64,000 nucleotides of DNA from Henckelia pumila (GCF_033568475.1 NC_133122.1:11746201-11810200); one strand, 5' to 3'; shown: positions 34,398 to 46,905, counted from the first letter of the stretch. The notes: a model not told the origin generated them from the letters alone. Made by a program: numbers and translations.

Positions 34398-35846
34398 AAA
34401 CCAAGAACAATACAATCCAGCTCTATTTCACTACCTTCGTACTGTAGCACACAATTTTCTGACAAACTTTACAGATACTATTCCTTTTCCCAATGGTGAC
34501 GATATAGCTACTATAGTAACTAAAGGTTCAACAGGAAATTCATGTAATGCAACAAATCGCTCAGATATAAATGTGTGTGAAGCACCTGTATCAACTAACA
34601 CATACGCAGGATAACAATAAAGAGAACAGTTACCTGCAATCACATCATCAGGTGCAGCTTGTGCTTGCTCTTCAGTCAATGAAAACACTCGAGCTTGTTG
34701 CCTCTGCTGCTGACTCCCAGCTTGATTTCCTCCAGTACGGCTCTATGACGGTTGCTGAGGTTGGAATGAATGCACCGAAGATGCTTGCCTCTCAGGCTGT
34801 GTCACTGTTTGAGATCCACTTGCACCCTGTGCACCTCCAGAACCTCGCCGTGGGCATACTCTCGCAAAATGACTTGTCGGATTGAAAATGTGACAAGTAC
34901 CAAAAACTCCTCAGCATTGTTCACTGGTATGACGTCCTCCACACTTGGAACAGTAAACATCAGAAGTACTGGATTTCTGTCCACCCCTGAACTGTTTGGA
35001 TCCACTTGAACTCGAAGAGCTACCACCTGGACGCTTAAACTGTTTGCTTTTGCCTTTAAAGAAATTTTTCTTACCACTACTGCTACCTCCAGCATCAAAT
35101 CGAGGTGGTGGTGGAATCTGTGGTTGCTCTTACGGCTGTCTCATCGGATGTGGTACAAATTGTGCTCCTCGTTGCCTCAGTATTCCTGCTTCAGCCCCCT
35201 TTGCACGATTCAGAGCATCGGCAAAGGTATTCGATCTTCCTGAATTAACAAGAGTGAACACATCGGGGTTCAAGACATTGATGAATTGATCGGCTTGCAC
35301 TTCATCATTAACAGCAATATGTGGAGCAAACTTCAACAAGCTAGTGAACTTTGCAACATATTCTTTGATATTCAACTGTCCCTGTTGCAAACTTGCAAAC
35401 TCTGCTCCTTTGTCCTTTCGATAAGAAACAGGAAAGAACCGTTGATAGAAAGAAGTTCGAAACACTAACTAGGTAATGACAGTACCTTGATTTTCAAATG
35501 CTCTCTTCGTCGCTATCCACCAACTCTTTGCAAGGCCATGTAATTGATGAATCACCAGTCTAACCCGACGGTCATCTGTATAATCAAGAGATTCAAATAA
35601 CTGCTCGATATCCTCCAACCAATTCTCACAATCAAAAGAGTTCTCAGTTCCTTGTAACGTCGGTGGTTTGAAGGATTGAAATCGTTTCAGAAGTTTTTCC
35701 ATAGGATTAGCATCACCAAACACATCAGCAGAAGTACTACTCTGTCCATGTTCAAGTGCTGTCACTAGTATCTGTGCCACATTAGTCTGTTCTGGCTGAT
35801 TCATTGCCAAAGTCTGTCTAGTAGTCGGTGCTGGTCGAGGAGGCAT
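34398..35846 (-). pseudogene. Gypsy-C gag and start of protease
   Basis: The start at 35846 gives MPPRPAPTTRQTLAMNQPEQ. The gag domain follows (DCENWLEDIEQLFESLDYTD, RLVIHQLHGLAKSWW), then RG/Q-rich and Ser/Gly-rich segments, a knuckle of the form CSKCGGRH...C, and protease [12 protein letters not shown] (about 34570-34610). Breaks include TAG 35469-35471 in VIT*LVF (Trp in the family), stops in the Q-rich linker near 35130, near 34745 and at about 34915, and a frameshift near 34450. It ends at the CACTA-3 junction. Confidence 0.87.
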
Positions 35847-36120
35847 ATATGATAATCAAACATATTAGTGTACAACTCATCATCATATCATAACACAATT
35901 TTGTTTCAGTCCGCCTCTGATAAGCACACCATGCCTTCTCAAGAGATCGAGTTCTGATTCAGTTGCAGTCTAACATGCTTCCAATCATATCAAATAACAG
36001 ATAGCATGCAATTCTTAAAGTGGTAAATCATTTCAGATAATAAACATGCTTCAAGAATAAATCAATCAACATAGAAGACTCGATCTACCCCGCTCATCTA
36101 TTCTCAGTCCAAGAAACTTA
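35847..36120. other. Gypsy-C leader between gag and primer site
   Basis: Untranslated leader of Gypsy-C. No gene or obvious structure seen. Confidence 0.6.
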
Positions 36121-36133
36121 TGCTCTGATACCA
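36121..36133 (-). other. Primer binding site of Gypsy-C (tRNA-iMet type)
   Basis: On minus this is TGGTATCAGAGCA, 2 nt downstream of the LTR end. Confidence 0.88.
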
Positions 36134-36135
36134 TC

Positions 36136-38104
36136 TGTTGTGGGGCCTCGGGTTGCTAATCTCAAATCTTAAGGGGCAATTAATGAATAAGCATCATTAA
36201 TCTAATAAGGAAAGAATAAGGATCTAGAATAATTTTTTTTTTTCAAAAAGGGGTGGGCACGGGCGGTCAAAAACTACCGCCCGGGCGCCCCTGTTTTTTT
36301 CCAAAACAGTAGGCTGAGCTCCAAGTTGCGCGCGGGCGGTAATTTTATGCCGCGCGGGTGCATCCTGGGCAGAAAATCTGCTCTGTTCTTTTGTCAGCAA
36401 CTTTGATCCTTTCAATCAATTCCAATCCATCAAAAGGATGTCCCAAAACATGTAAATATATATAAAACAAAATCTAAACATGTTTATATCAAGCTCATAC
36501 ATCAAACTAGAGGTTTAAATCCAACCAAAAGCATGAAATTATACAAAGTGTGCATCAATTCTTCAAGAACAACAACTAAAGTGTTTTCTAACATGCTTTC
36601 TAGACTTAATATACAATGTTTCAACTACAACAACCCGAGTCCACATATCTAGACTCTCTCATGAGCTACCCTCGTCGATTTTGGCCAGCTCCTGCCCCAT
36701 CTGTCGTCATGCACACATACAAAACAAGACAACAGCCGGAAACGTCCGGTGAGAATAAAATCTCAGTATAATCAACATATATACGCGTTAAATAAAAACA
36801 TATCGAATCTAAACATTTCAACTCAAGAATAGAGTAAACGCATATATAAAGAATTGATTCCTATCACACTCTTTGCCATCAAGATTCGTATACGATCTTG
36901 ACATGGATATTCATCTATCGTCGTCTCTTCGGACTAGAAAATAAGGTCGCCTTAGACCCTGGCATAAGAATCAATTCATATCTTATATCAAATAAGATCC
37001 ACTGCCTGGTATGGATCGACAACATCATAACATAATCAAAGCAATAAACATGTATGTGATTTTAGCGGGACAACTCAAGAAGCTTCATTCTTGAGTTTCA
37101 AATCCCTTATTTGCGATGTCGTCTTATACCTTCTCGTTTAGTCTTGGTTATTGAAGATTCAAATCTGAAACATATCACAAGAACACATATATCAATTCTA
37201 ATCAACCTCATAAACCAATCTGCTCAAGTTCCATCCTCAAGAACAACTTCAAACCTCAACAACTCTTCTTTGGTTTGATAGCTACAATATCGAGCTCGTC
37301 AATTCTTTGAAATCTAAAATAAGGTGATTATAAGCTCAAAATATCACTAAGAACTCCTATCATATTCTGTTCGAACAACACAAAACCAAAATGGCTTAAA
37401 ATCATAAACTGACGGCATAGCGACTGAAAATCGGTAACCGACGAAATATCGAAACCTTTTCCGACTTCGAATACTACTCATACGTACATTATCTTAACCA
37501 TAAAAACTCAAAGAACAAGATAACAGCAGCTATAACCATCGAACATAAACTGAAAATCAAGATTAAGTACAAGCAACATGAATTCTTCAACCCGGTTTCG
37601 ATATCGAAATACATAAACGTCAAAGAACATAAACATATCCTCAATATCTGATATCTACCAACTTTCGAACTACAAAACATGTCGAAATAAATCAAGACTT
37701 ACATAAAATCGAAGCCTAAGTCGTAAGGATTCCAGAACACTTTTTGAAATCAAAATCGGACAACCGGATCAAAAGATACGACGATTTGAAAATCAGAAAA
37801 CCAAAGAAAAGGAAAGGATCTCGACTTGCTCTGTTCTGAAATTCTGAATTGGAGTTGGAGATTACACGTGCACATGTTGATACATCAAATAATAATCTGA
37901 TTACTTTTATTATATTTGCACTTAAGTACCTCAAGTATTCAAAAATTACAATTCAGTCCTCGACCCTTATTTTAATTCAATTTCAATCCTAAATAATTTA
38001 ATAATATTAGAATTTAAATCAAAACTCTAAATATTCCCAAATTAAATATACTCGGATTAAAATTAAATAATCTCGAATTCAATTAAATAATCCCGAGCCT
38101 TACA
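36136..38104 (-). repeat. Gypsy-C 5' LTR (1969 bp)
   Basis: On minus this begins TGTAAGGCTCGGGATTATTT at 38104 and ends CCCACAACA at 36136. It is homologous along its length to the Gypsy-D LTR (40778-42754), so C and D are one family. A GC-rich hairpin lies near its end: arms GGGCGGT (36261-36267) and ACCGCCC (36276-36282), with a related GCGCGGGCGG...CCGCGCGGG segment next to it at about 36328-36360. Confidence 0.9.
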
Positions 38105-39360
38105 CTTAATGTTCTCAGTACAATTCGGAGATGATCAGCATGTTCACACATATTCTTAGAGTATATCAAAATATCATCGATAAAGATAATCACAAAGTCA
38201 TCTAAATATCTTTGAAATACTCTATTCATCAATCCCATAAAAATTGTTGGTGCATTCGTTAGACCAAAAGGCATGACTATGAATTCATAATGGCCATACC
38301 TGGTTCTAAATGCAGTCTTAGGAATGTCCTCGTCTCTAACCCTCAACTGATGATAACCGAATCGTAGATCAATCTTCGAATATACCGACGATCCCTGCAA
38401 TTGATCAAATAAATCATCGATACGAGGTAAAGGATAACGATTCTTTACCGTTGCTTTGTTCAATTGCCGGTAGTCAATACATAATCTCATCGATCCGTCC
38501 TTCTTTCTAACAAATAATACTGGAGCACCCCATGGGGACACACTCGGTCTGATATATCCTTTGGCCAACAAATCTTCGAGTTGGTCTTTCAGTTCTTTCA
38601 GTTCAATCGGTGCCATTCGGTAAGGTTCTTTCGATATCGGCTGTGTACCTGGCATCAATTCAATACCAAAATCTACCTCTCTGTACGGTGGCAATCCCGG
38701 AATCTCGTCAGGGAATACATCTGCAAACTCATTCACCACTGGTAAATCAGTCAATTTCGGACTAGTTTTCAGCACATCAACTGCATACATCAGAAATCCC
38801 TCTGCTCCCTTCTGTAACAAATCAGTCATAGCAATAACAGATATCAAGGGAATATTAGATCTAACACCCTTACCATAAAATTTCCGTTCGTCAGCCATCA
38901 CTGGTCGGAACCTCAATATCTTTTGAAAACAGTCAACTGTAGCTCTGTACTTGGTTAACATATCAATACCGATTATACAGTCAAAATCAGATAAACCATG
39001 AACGATGCAGTCAAGCTCAACTTCATTACCTTCGTACTGTAGTACACAGTTTCTAACAGAATTCACTGATACTATACCTTTTCCCAACGGTGAAGATATA
39101 GACACTACAGTAGCTAATGACTCAACAGGTAATGAATGCAATGCAACAAACTGCTCAGAAATGAAAGTATGTGACGCACCAGTATCAAATAAAACATACG
39201 CAGGATAACCAGAAAGAGAACAGTTACCAGCAATCACATCTTTTGGTGCTGCTTGTGCTTGTTCCTCTGTCAAACAAAACACTCGTGCTTGTTTCCTTGG
39301 AGGTTGATTCACTGTCTGACCTCCTCCTCTTCCTTGTGCTGCAGGCTGTGGTTGAAAGGA
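38105..39360 (-). pseudogene. Gypsy-D protease and partial reverse transcriptase
   Basis: The protease reads [20 protein letters not shown]. Reverse transcriptase follows: [43 protein letters not shown] and [14 protein letters not shown] with its catalytic DD. It is open through this whole stretch. One motif change is visible: DLRFGYHQL where relatives have DLRSGYHQL. It is truncated by Gypsy-C after LRTLS. Confidence 0.9.
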
Positions 39361-40430
39361 ATGAATAGAAGACACTTGTCTTTCAGCCTGTGTTACTGGT
39401 CTAGATGATCCAGTACCCTGAGCACCTTCTGAACCTCGCTGTGGACACACTCTCGCAAAATTTCCCATCTTGTTGAAAATGTGGCAGCTTCCAAACACAC
39501 CTCGGCACTGCTCATTTGTATGTCGACCTCCACATTTGGTGCAATAAACATCTGACCTCTGTCCAGCTCTAGACTGTTGGGAACTACCTGAACTAGAAGA
39601 GCTACTACCACCTGATTTCTTAAATTGTTTGCTCTTACCCTTGAAGAAACTCTTCTTTCCACTACTGCTACCTCCAGATTCAAATCGAGGTGGCGGTGGA
39701 ATCTATGGCTGTTCTTGTTGTTGTTTCATAGGTTGGGGAACAAACTGAGCTCCTCTTTGTTTCAGTATTCCTAATTCTGCCCCCTTTGCATGATTCAGAG
39801 CATCAGCAAAGGTACTGGGTCTTTCCGAATTTACAAGAGTAAACACATCTGGATTCAAGCCATTTATAAATTGATCGGCTTGAGCTTCGTCCCTAGCAGC
39901 AACATGTGGAGCAAACTTCATCAAACTCATAAATTTTGCAACATAATCTTCGATATTCATCTGGACCTGTTGCAAACTTGCGAATTCCGCTCCTTTGTCC
40001 TTCTGATAAGACACAGGAAAGAAACGCTGATAGAAAGCAGTTTTAAATATAGTCCAAGTAATAACTGTACCTTGATTTTCAAATGCTTTCTTTGTCGCTA
40101 CCCACCAATTCTTCGCCAGGCCATGTAACTGATGAATCACTAATCTCACACGTCATTCATCTGCATAATCAAGTGACTCGAATAACTGCTCTATATCCTC
40201 CAACCAGATCTCACAGTCAATAGAGGTCTCAGTCCCTTGCAGTGTCGGTGGTTTGAAGGACTGAAATCGCTTCAAAAGCTTCTCCATTGGATTGGCATCA
40301 CCAAACAGATCAACAGAAGTACTACTCTGTCCATGTTCAGTTGCTGTCACTGAGACCTATGCAACATTTGTCTGTTCTGGTTCATTCACTGCCAAAGTCT
40401 GTCTAACTCTCGGTGCTGGTCGGGAGGCAT
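39361..40430 (-). pseudogene. Gypsy-D gag
   Basis: Homologous to the Gypsy-C gag. The start ATG at 40428-40430 is followed within a few codons by a 1-nt loss (MPPDQHREL against MPPRPAPTT). The rest is in the pol frame: MEKLLKRFQSFKPPTLQG, VIHQLHGLAKNWW and the knuckle [13 protein letters not shown], then [14 protein letters not shown], where the second Cys of the CCHC is replaced by Phe/Ile. Stops are TAG in NVA*VSV (about 40357), TGA in ADE*RVRL (about 40153) and TAG in EQP*IPPP (39703-39705). Confidence 0.87.
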
Positions 40431-40764
40431 ATCTAATAATCAACCAGATTAGTGTACAATGTAATCATATCATAACACATTTCTGTTTCAGTCTCCCTCT
40501 GAGTAGCACAATAATGTCTTCTCAAGAGATCGAATCTGATTCATACTTATTCAATGCATTCTATTTCTTCCATCAAATAATCAAATAACATGTAATTCAG
40601 AAAACTGTACGGCATATTCTTCTCACTCTATCACAACATCATGTGATAAATAAACATCGGGGAACAAGAATTCATATACCATACAAGTATGAAAGCAATA
40701 AATAAAGCAGAATAGAAGACTCGATCTACCCCGCTCAACTATTCTCAGTCCAAGAAACTTAACA

Positions 40765-40775
40765 CTCTGATACCA
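40765..40775 (-). other. Primer binding site of Gypsy-D (tRNA-iMet type)
   Basis: On minus this is TGGTATCAGAG, 2 nt after the LTR. The 330 bp between here and gag is untranslated leader with no gene seen. Confidence 0.85.
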
Positions 40776-40777
40776 CC

Positions 40778-42754
40778 TGTTGTGGGGCCTCGAGTTGCTA
40801 ATCTCAAATCTTAAGGGGCAATTAATGAATAAGAATCATTAATATAATAAGGAAAGAATAAGGATCAAGAATATTTTTTTTTCAAAAAACGGTGCGCGCG
40901 GGCGGTCAAAAACTGTCGCGCGGGCGCCCCTGTTTTTTTTCCAAAACAGTAGGCTAAGCACCAGGCTGCGCGTGGGCGATAGTGTTATGCCGCGGCAAAA
41001 AGCCTGCTCTGTTCTTTTGTCAGCAACTATGATCCTTTCAATCAATTCCAATCCATCAAATTCAAGTCTAGAACATGTAGATTAACATATAAACAGATCT
41101 AAACATGCTCATAAGGAAATCGATACATCAACTAGAAGATTAAAGTCTAGCAAAAGTTACAATTTACATATGTTGTTCACTCACAACTCAATACCTGCTA
41201 CTTCAAGTTTTTTCAACATTCATGCTAGAACTTAAACACCTCGATTTAGCTAGACACAACCCGAGTCCACATCTAATCTTCACTCATGAGCTACTATCGT
41301 CGTCCTTGACTAGCTCCTGCCCCATCTGTTGTCATGCACACATACAAAACAAGACAACAACCGGATAAACTCCGGTGAGAAATCAAGCTCAGTATAACCA
41401 ATATATAGAAAGCGTTAAATAAATCATATCAACTCTATTTAACTCGACTCAAAAAATAGAGTAAATTAACGCTTCACATAAGAATTTATTCATATAACTT
41501 CGAGGCCATCAAGATTCATAAATGATCTTGACATGGATATCCATCTATCTTAGCAATTCTGAGCTAGAAAATAAGGTTAACCGCAACCTTGTCATAGAAT
41601 CAATTCAATATACTATCATATCGACTCAAACTTAAAGATCCACTACCTGAGATGGATCGACAACATCAAACATAAATCAAAACATATCAAGTATGTGGTT
41701 TTTGCGGGCCAACTCAAGAATAGTCGTTCTTTGAGTTTCAAAGTCCCTAACTTGCGATGTCGTCATTATACCTTCGAATATATCGATTTTGAATTCTTAA
41801 ATCTGAAATATAACAATCAAAATACTCATATCAAACTTCATTCAAGCTTATTATATCAAAAATGAATCAAAACCATCAATATATCGTCAACCAATCTCAT
41901 TTCAAACCTCAACTTCCTCTTATTCGATTCAACTCGGCGTCTTGTATCATTAGCCTTCAAACTCAACTGAAACTGGAGAATAAAAATGCTATAACATTCA
42001 TAACATCTAGATAAAGACTTCAGCTCAGGTAGAGGCTATCAAAACAGTCTAAAAACTCAATTCAACAGCATAGCGATTGAAAATCGGTAACCGACAAAAT
42101 ATCTCGAAATCAAATCTAACTTCAACTCAACTGATACTTATATTCAATTCAATAACCAACATCTAAATCTTCATACCAACCACTTAACATATCAAATACA
42201 AGCTCGACTCATGCTTCAACATAAATAACATAAGCTCAGCAATCTAGTTTCGATATATAATCGCGTATACGTTGAAGAATAAGATCATAACATCAAAATC
42301 TGATCTCTGCCATCTACTGATTTTGAAATTCATAAAAAACATCATAATACTTACACGAGATCGAATCCCTTGTTGCAAGGATTCCAGAACAATTTACGGA
42401 ATCAAAATCGGATAACCGGAGCAAAAGTTACGGCAATTCAAAAATTATGAAATCAAACCAAAAACGAAGAAAATCGACTTCTCTGCTCAAAGTTCTGAAT
42501 TCCTTAGACAATAACACGTATTCATGCTGAGTAATAGAATTAAAAATCGGATAACTTCAATAAAAATTGAAATTTAGTCCCTCATACTTCAAAAATTGCA
42601 ATTCAGTCCTCAGCCTTCTTTTTAATTCAATCGCAATCCAAAATAATTTAAGAATATTAGAATTTAAATCAAAACTATAAGTATTCCCAAATTAAATATA
42701 CTCGGATTAAAATTAATAAATTTGGATTAATATTAATTAATTCTGGGCCTTACA
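40778..42754 (-). repeat. Gypsy-D 5' LTR (1977 bp)
   Basis: On minus this begins TGTAAGGCCCAGAATTAATT at 42754 and ends CCCACAACA at 40778. It is homologous to the Gypsy-C LTR but clearly diverged. The GC-rich block near its end (about 40893-40927) reads GCGCGCGGGCGGT...TGTCGCGCGGGCGC, a variant of the Gypsy-C hairpin. Confidence 0.9.
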
Positions 42755-42786
42755 ATATCAATGAGAGAAAAATGGTCTAGAGGTTT

Positions 42787-44180
42787 TGTTGTGAAAATTT
42801 CTCGCAAGCGTACGAGTGTCAAGTTTTAATATAGTGATAAAATCAAGTATCGATCCCTCAGGGAGTAAAATGAAAATAATAATGCTTGTAATTAGAATAG
42901 TCCAAACTTTATCTACAAAATCAATAATCAAGAATTTTGCAATTAAAATAAATAATCAGTTGATTTTTCGATAACACACACACAACTTTCAGATTAAAAT
43001 CAATCAGAGAATAATGGTCTAGAGGTATAGATTTCACCTGGTTTCAACAACAATCAATCCTAATTAATTAATCTTCATGAATTTCAAAGAATTAATAGCC
43101 AAGAACACTTACGTGTATTATTCCCTCTCTCGAGTGCCGAATAAAATATATCAACTACAATTCAATTCCAATATCCCTATTAAGAATTTACTTGCAGTGA
43201 TCAATTCAAAACAATGTTCTCTTTAAAAGCTCTGTTAAAATTATAAGCTCTCCCGAGTCAGATAAACAATTAACAGTGTATTTTCCAATGGTCCTATTCA
43301 AAATCTCCTCTCCCGAGTGCCAGATTTCAAATAAATATTACAAATCAATTATTGATCAGATAATTGAAAAGACAATCAATTCTAGAAAAAACAATTAATC
43401 TATAAGAAATTCAATTCAATAAAATTAAGAATTCAAGAAAGTGTCTACACCAGGTTCCATCCGACCTCTAGACTCTAAAAAATTAGTTCATAATAAAATT
43501 CTGAATAAAAAAATAATCCATAAATTCAAACATATTCAGAATAAAATAAAAGATAAAAGAAACAAATCCGCCGTCGACGTCGTGTCCGGTCTATCAAACT
43601 CCGTCTTCGTTCTTCAGGTAAGCTCCAGAAAATCTCCAAGAAAAATCTCTCGATCAAACCTCTGATTTCTATGTAATTGTTGTGGCGGCTCCTCCTTTCT
43701 CAAGTCTGACAAAAATCCTTTTATAGCGTGCACAAAAACCCACAAAATCAAGCCCATAAAAATTTCCCGATTTAATAAAATTCTCAAAACACAGCGACGG
43801 GGCGGGCGCTCAATAGACGGCGCGGGCGCGCCTTCAACTCGTAATCTCAATTCTCAGATTTCTCATCACACAACGCGATTGCTCTAAGTTATGCGCTAAC
43901 AACAGGCGCTAATCTTTTTTGGCCCAATAAAGAAGTCCAACACTGTTCCTTTTCTTTTCTCTAAATGTTCTTTTCTCTCTTTTCTCTTTTTACTTTTTTT
44001 TTTAATTCTTTTAATTCCTATTTTCTTCTTCTTTTCTTCCACAATAATTCTTCTTTTCCCCATTATTTCCATAATTCTCTGCAAGCACAAAAACAACAAA
44101 ACACCCACATAAATCTGCTCGAAACAAACAATTAACAATTAAAAGCATATATAAATTAAGTGTATAAAATACACTTATCA
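42787..44180 (-). repeat. Athila-E 3' LTR (1394 bp)
   Basis: On minus this begins TGATAAGTGTATTTTATACA at 44180 and ends TTTTCACAACA at 42787. By hand comparison it differs from the other LTR at about 18-20 bases and one 1-bp indel. It contains a GC-rich GACGGCGCGGGCGCGCC segment and no gene. Confidence 0.94.
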
Positions 44181-44196
44181 AATACCCCCAAACTTA
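44181..44196 (-). other. LTR-adjacent polypurine tract of Athila-E
   Basis: On minus this is TAAGTTTGGGGGTATT, immediately before the 3' LTR. Confidence 0.85.
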
Positions 44197-45734
44197 GACT
44201 TTTGCTAGTCCCGAGCAAAACTATTAAATTCCAAAAACTCATTCTATCAAAAACCAACAAGAATAGTCAAGAAATATTATGGAACAATGGCCTCATCAAT
44301 GATTTTAAAAATATCAAATCCAATCATATCCAACCTACTAACACTTGAAAGTTTTAGCCAATCACAAAATAATAACCGCATAAACTCACAATCTCCGCAA
44401 CTCAAGTTCAAAACACCATTCTCCAAATTCCATTCAAACATTCATAGATCATGAGGACTTTTCAAGGATAACATAGGATCAAATATAGGATATAAATCAA
44501 AAACACTCAAAAATAGGTAAATGCAAAGAATAATAGTGTGTGCATGTTTAGATCAAAATTCATAATCATTAAAAGCATCAATCAACAGTCCATAGGCTAA
44601 ATTCTCGCAACTCTTCTCCACTAGTATATTGGGCAACTGAGACTCGGTCACTAGGACTTATTCAGCTTATAATGTAAGGCCTGGCTCATGGCTACAAATG
44701 AAGGATAAGAATTCAAAATAAGGAGTACTTCATATTTTTATGCTCATTCTAACTTCAACTCCTTTTCTTTCACAATTCACTTCTATTTCAATTCACTTCA
44801 TTTCTCAACTTTTTGACAACTCTCTCACAAATTTTTTCTTTCTTTCACAACTCTTTCAACCACATTTTTCAACTCTTTTTTCTACTACCTTTTTTTCATC
44901 TTTTCAATTCATCCACCACACCAATCCTTTTTCTCACAAATCAAACTAGGAGCATACAACATTTTAGCATTCAAATTACTCCCTTAAAGGTAGGAAATAG
45001 TGTATAGGCTATTCAGGTAGTCAATGTAGGACCTTGAAATAATGGCGAATGGGGTTTAATCACACGTTTACACGCATGCCACTCGATTTTCAATAAAGCT
45101 CAAACAAGGTACTTAGGGATAAAATAGATAATTAGGTAGCTTGAAAGGCTCAAACGAATTCAGAAAAATCGCCTAAATCATTCATAATCTCAGTTTTGCC
45201 CGTATTTCGCCTCGAAGAGTGTCCGAACTAGTTCTAGACAAGTCTCAATCCATAATTAAATCATACAAATTCAATCAGTGCAGAAAAAGAATAATCATCA
45301 GCAGTTAAAGATGATTTTCACAACAAATTCAGAATTTTCGTACCTCAATGTACTAATATACAAGTGTAGCTCAAATGGGCAACTAAGGATAAATTCAATG
45401 AAAATTAGGCCCAAAAATTTCAAACAATGTCTCAATCATATCTATGTCTGTATGTCTCAAAAATCAGATTCAAGCATTAATCACAGCGTATATAGGAAAT
45501 TGTTCATCCAATTGGTTCCATTTTTTCAAAAATATTTGTCAGATAGGTAGACAATCATGGATTTCAGTTATAGCACAAAAATATTTTTCATTGGCCATGC
45601 ATCCATTTCTTTCTCAACTCAATTCAACTCAACTCAACAAAAACAACAATTAAAAATTTTATCTATAAAGCACACAATAAAATTCAACTACTCAACTATC
45701 AACCAAACAACCAAATCACTAAATCAAAAACTAA
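44197..45734. other. Athila-E non-coding region between two polypurine tracts
   Basis: AT-rich with no domain recognised. In full Athila elements an envelope-like frame lies in this part, but I see no frame with a signal peptide or membrane anchor here. The minus strand shows only short chance frames. Confidence 0.5.
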
Positions 45735-45751
45735 TTCTCCCCCCAAACTTA
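45735..45751 (-). other. Internal polypurine tract-like sequence of Athila-E
   Basis: On minus this is TAAGTTTGGGGGGAGAA, a close match to the LTR-adjacent tract 1.5 kb away. Athila-F has the same arrangement (52366-52380). Confidence 0.7.
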
Positions 45752-46905
45752 ATGTAATCATTGTCTCTAATGATAAAAAAATCAAGAAAAAGAACAAGGG
45801 ACTCATACCTTCGACACTGAGCATCAGGACCCGATGTTATCAAAATCAACTCCTCCAAAATAATTCCGCAGCTGAAATGCCATGGTTAAAATAGTTAAGA
45901 CGCACCACATGAACATCCAAATGATCCTGAAAATTAATTCATGCATACAATAAGATACAAACATAAAATCAAAGCAAGATAGATATGACACTTAATGTAT
46001 AGGAAAGAAGAGAAAATGCGCATAATGAATGTTCGATCTCGCATGGCGATTGGCAGCTAGGGTGTTCTGTCATTATATGTGTGTTGTATGGTGCTCGGTT
46101 CGGGGTTCCCTTAAGAACACAATAGCTCATGATTGATGCACGAAGGATGTAAATAGCACAAGGAATGATTGCACCAGTAATCACGATCGCGCATGAAGAG
46201 CTGCTGCATTGAGGAGAAGCAGCTGTGCGCAATTGCACTTGAGTGAGCGCTGATGGGATTGATTGTTGCGCTGTTGCTGGTGGACCTGGTTGATGGAGGA
46301 TATTTGTAGCAGCGTTTGCGCAGATGAAGAAACTCGTTCCATGCAAATGGTTGCGCGGTTGGGGCTGGAGTTGCGCAGATGGGGAGGAGTTTGGTGCGAT
46401 AGCACATGGAGGGGAAATGGAGGGGCGCGATTGCGCTTATGGTTGCGTAGTTGGGGCTGGATTTGCGCAGATGGGGAGGAGTTTGGCGCGATAGCGCATG
46501 GATGAGAGCTGATGGATGGTGCGTTAGCGCAAGGTGAGTGATGCGCGATAGCGCTGAGTTATGCGCGAATGGTGAGCGCGATATTGCATGTGTTGCGCAC
46601 TTAAGTATGCGTAGAGGTGAGGCGGGCGCGGGAGAGTCATAAGCGAGCACGCACAAAGCTCTGCCATAAGCTTTTAAAATCCTGAAAAAGAAAATTCAAC
46701 ACATTTATAAAATCAGGTCTCCATAATTCCCAACAATAATTCAAAAATCATAAAATTAACTAATGAACAAAAATGAAAATTAAATCAGAAATTAAAAATA
46801 AAAAAAAACTAAATAAATAAAAATAAATAAATAAATAATTCAAAATTTTGGGTTGCCTCCCAAAAAGCGCTTGGTTTATAGTCGCCAGCCCGACTTTCAC
46901 CGGTG
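45752..46905. other. Athila-E non-coding region downstream of gag-protease
   Basis: No gene supported. It contains a GCGC-rich island (46100-46660) with a 92-bp tandem repeat, and the conserved phrase GGGTTGCCTCCCAAAAAGCG (46851-46870), also present in F at about 52615. In full-length relatives reverse transcriptase and integrase would lie past gag-protease, so their absence here is a deletion or replacement. Confidence 0.55.
46340..46530. repeat. GCGC-rich 92-bp tandem repeat in Athila-E
   Basis: The segment ATGGTTGCG..GTTGGGGCTGG...GGGGAGGAGTTTGG starts at 46347 and again at 46439, a period of 92 bp, with a few substitutions. The surroundings are dense in TTGCGCA and GCGATAGCGC, which are short palindromes. 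Confidence 0.8.

Larger units (their letters stand above)
21261..38104 (-). mobile_element. Gypsy-C: Ty3/Gypsy retrotransposon split by Gypsy-B, CACTA-2 and CACTA-3
   Basis: Element pieces are 21261-21286, 25564-28071 and 34398-38104. The left remainder, past Gypsy-B, is outside the window. The reading frame crosses each insertion: integrase ...EFSYNNSY joins QTSIEMAP across CACTA-2, and LDCIVLGL joins [12 protein letters not shown] across CACTA-3. It is itself inserted in the reverse transcriptase of Gypsy-D; CTTAA (38105-38109) is the candidate target-site copy. Confidence 0.93.
38105..42754 (-). mobile_element. Gypsy-D: Ty3/Gypsy retrotransposon, cut in its reverse transcriptase by Gypsy-C
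   Basis: The 5' LTR, primer site, gag, protease and the first part of reverse transcriptase are present; the rest is outside the window. The RT frame ends ...LRIVLRTLS exactly where the Gypsy-C LTR begins. The element is inserted in the left LTR of Athila-F. Target-site sequence ATATC (42755-42759) matches the intact F LTR at 55279-55283. Confidence 0.92.

Noticed and set aside
44740-45757. Several short plus-strand frames in Athila-E, considered as an envelope-like gene
   Set aside because: They are on the strand opposite to the element, Ser/Thr/Asn-rich from TC-rich DNA, with no signal peptide or transmembrane anchor.
46111-46656. Long minus-strand open frame (about 181 codons) rich in Ser/Ala/His in Athila-E
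   Set aside because: It arises from the GCGC-rich tandem repeat. It has no domain, competes with other open frames there, and no equivalent exists in Athila-F.
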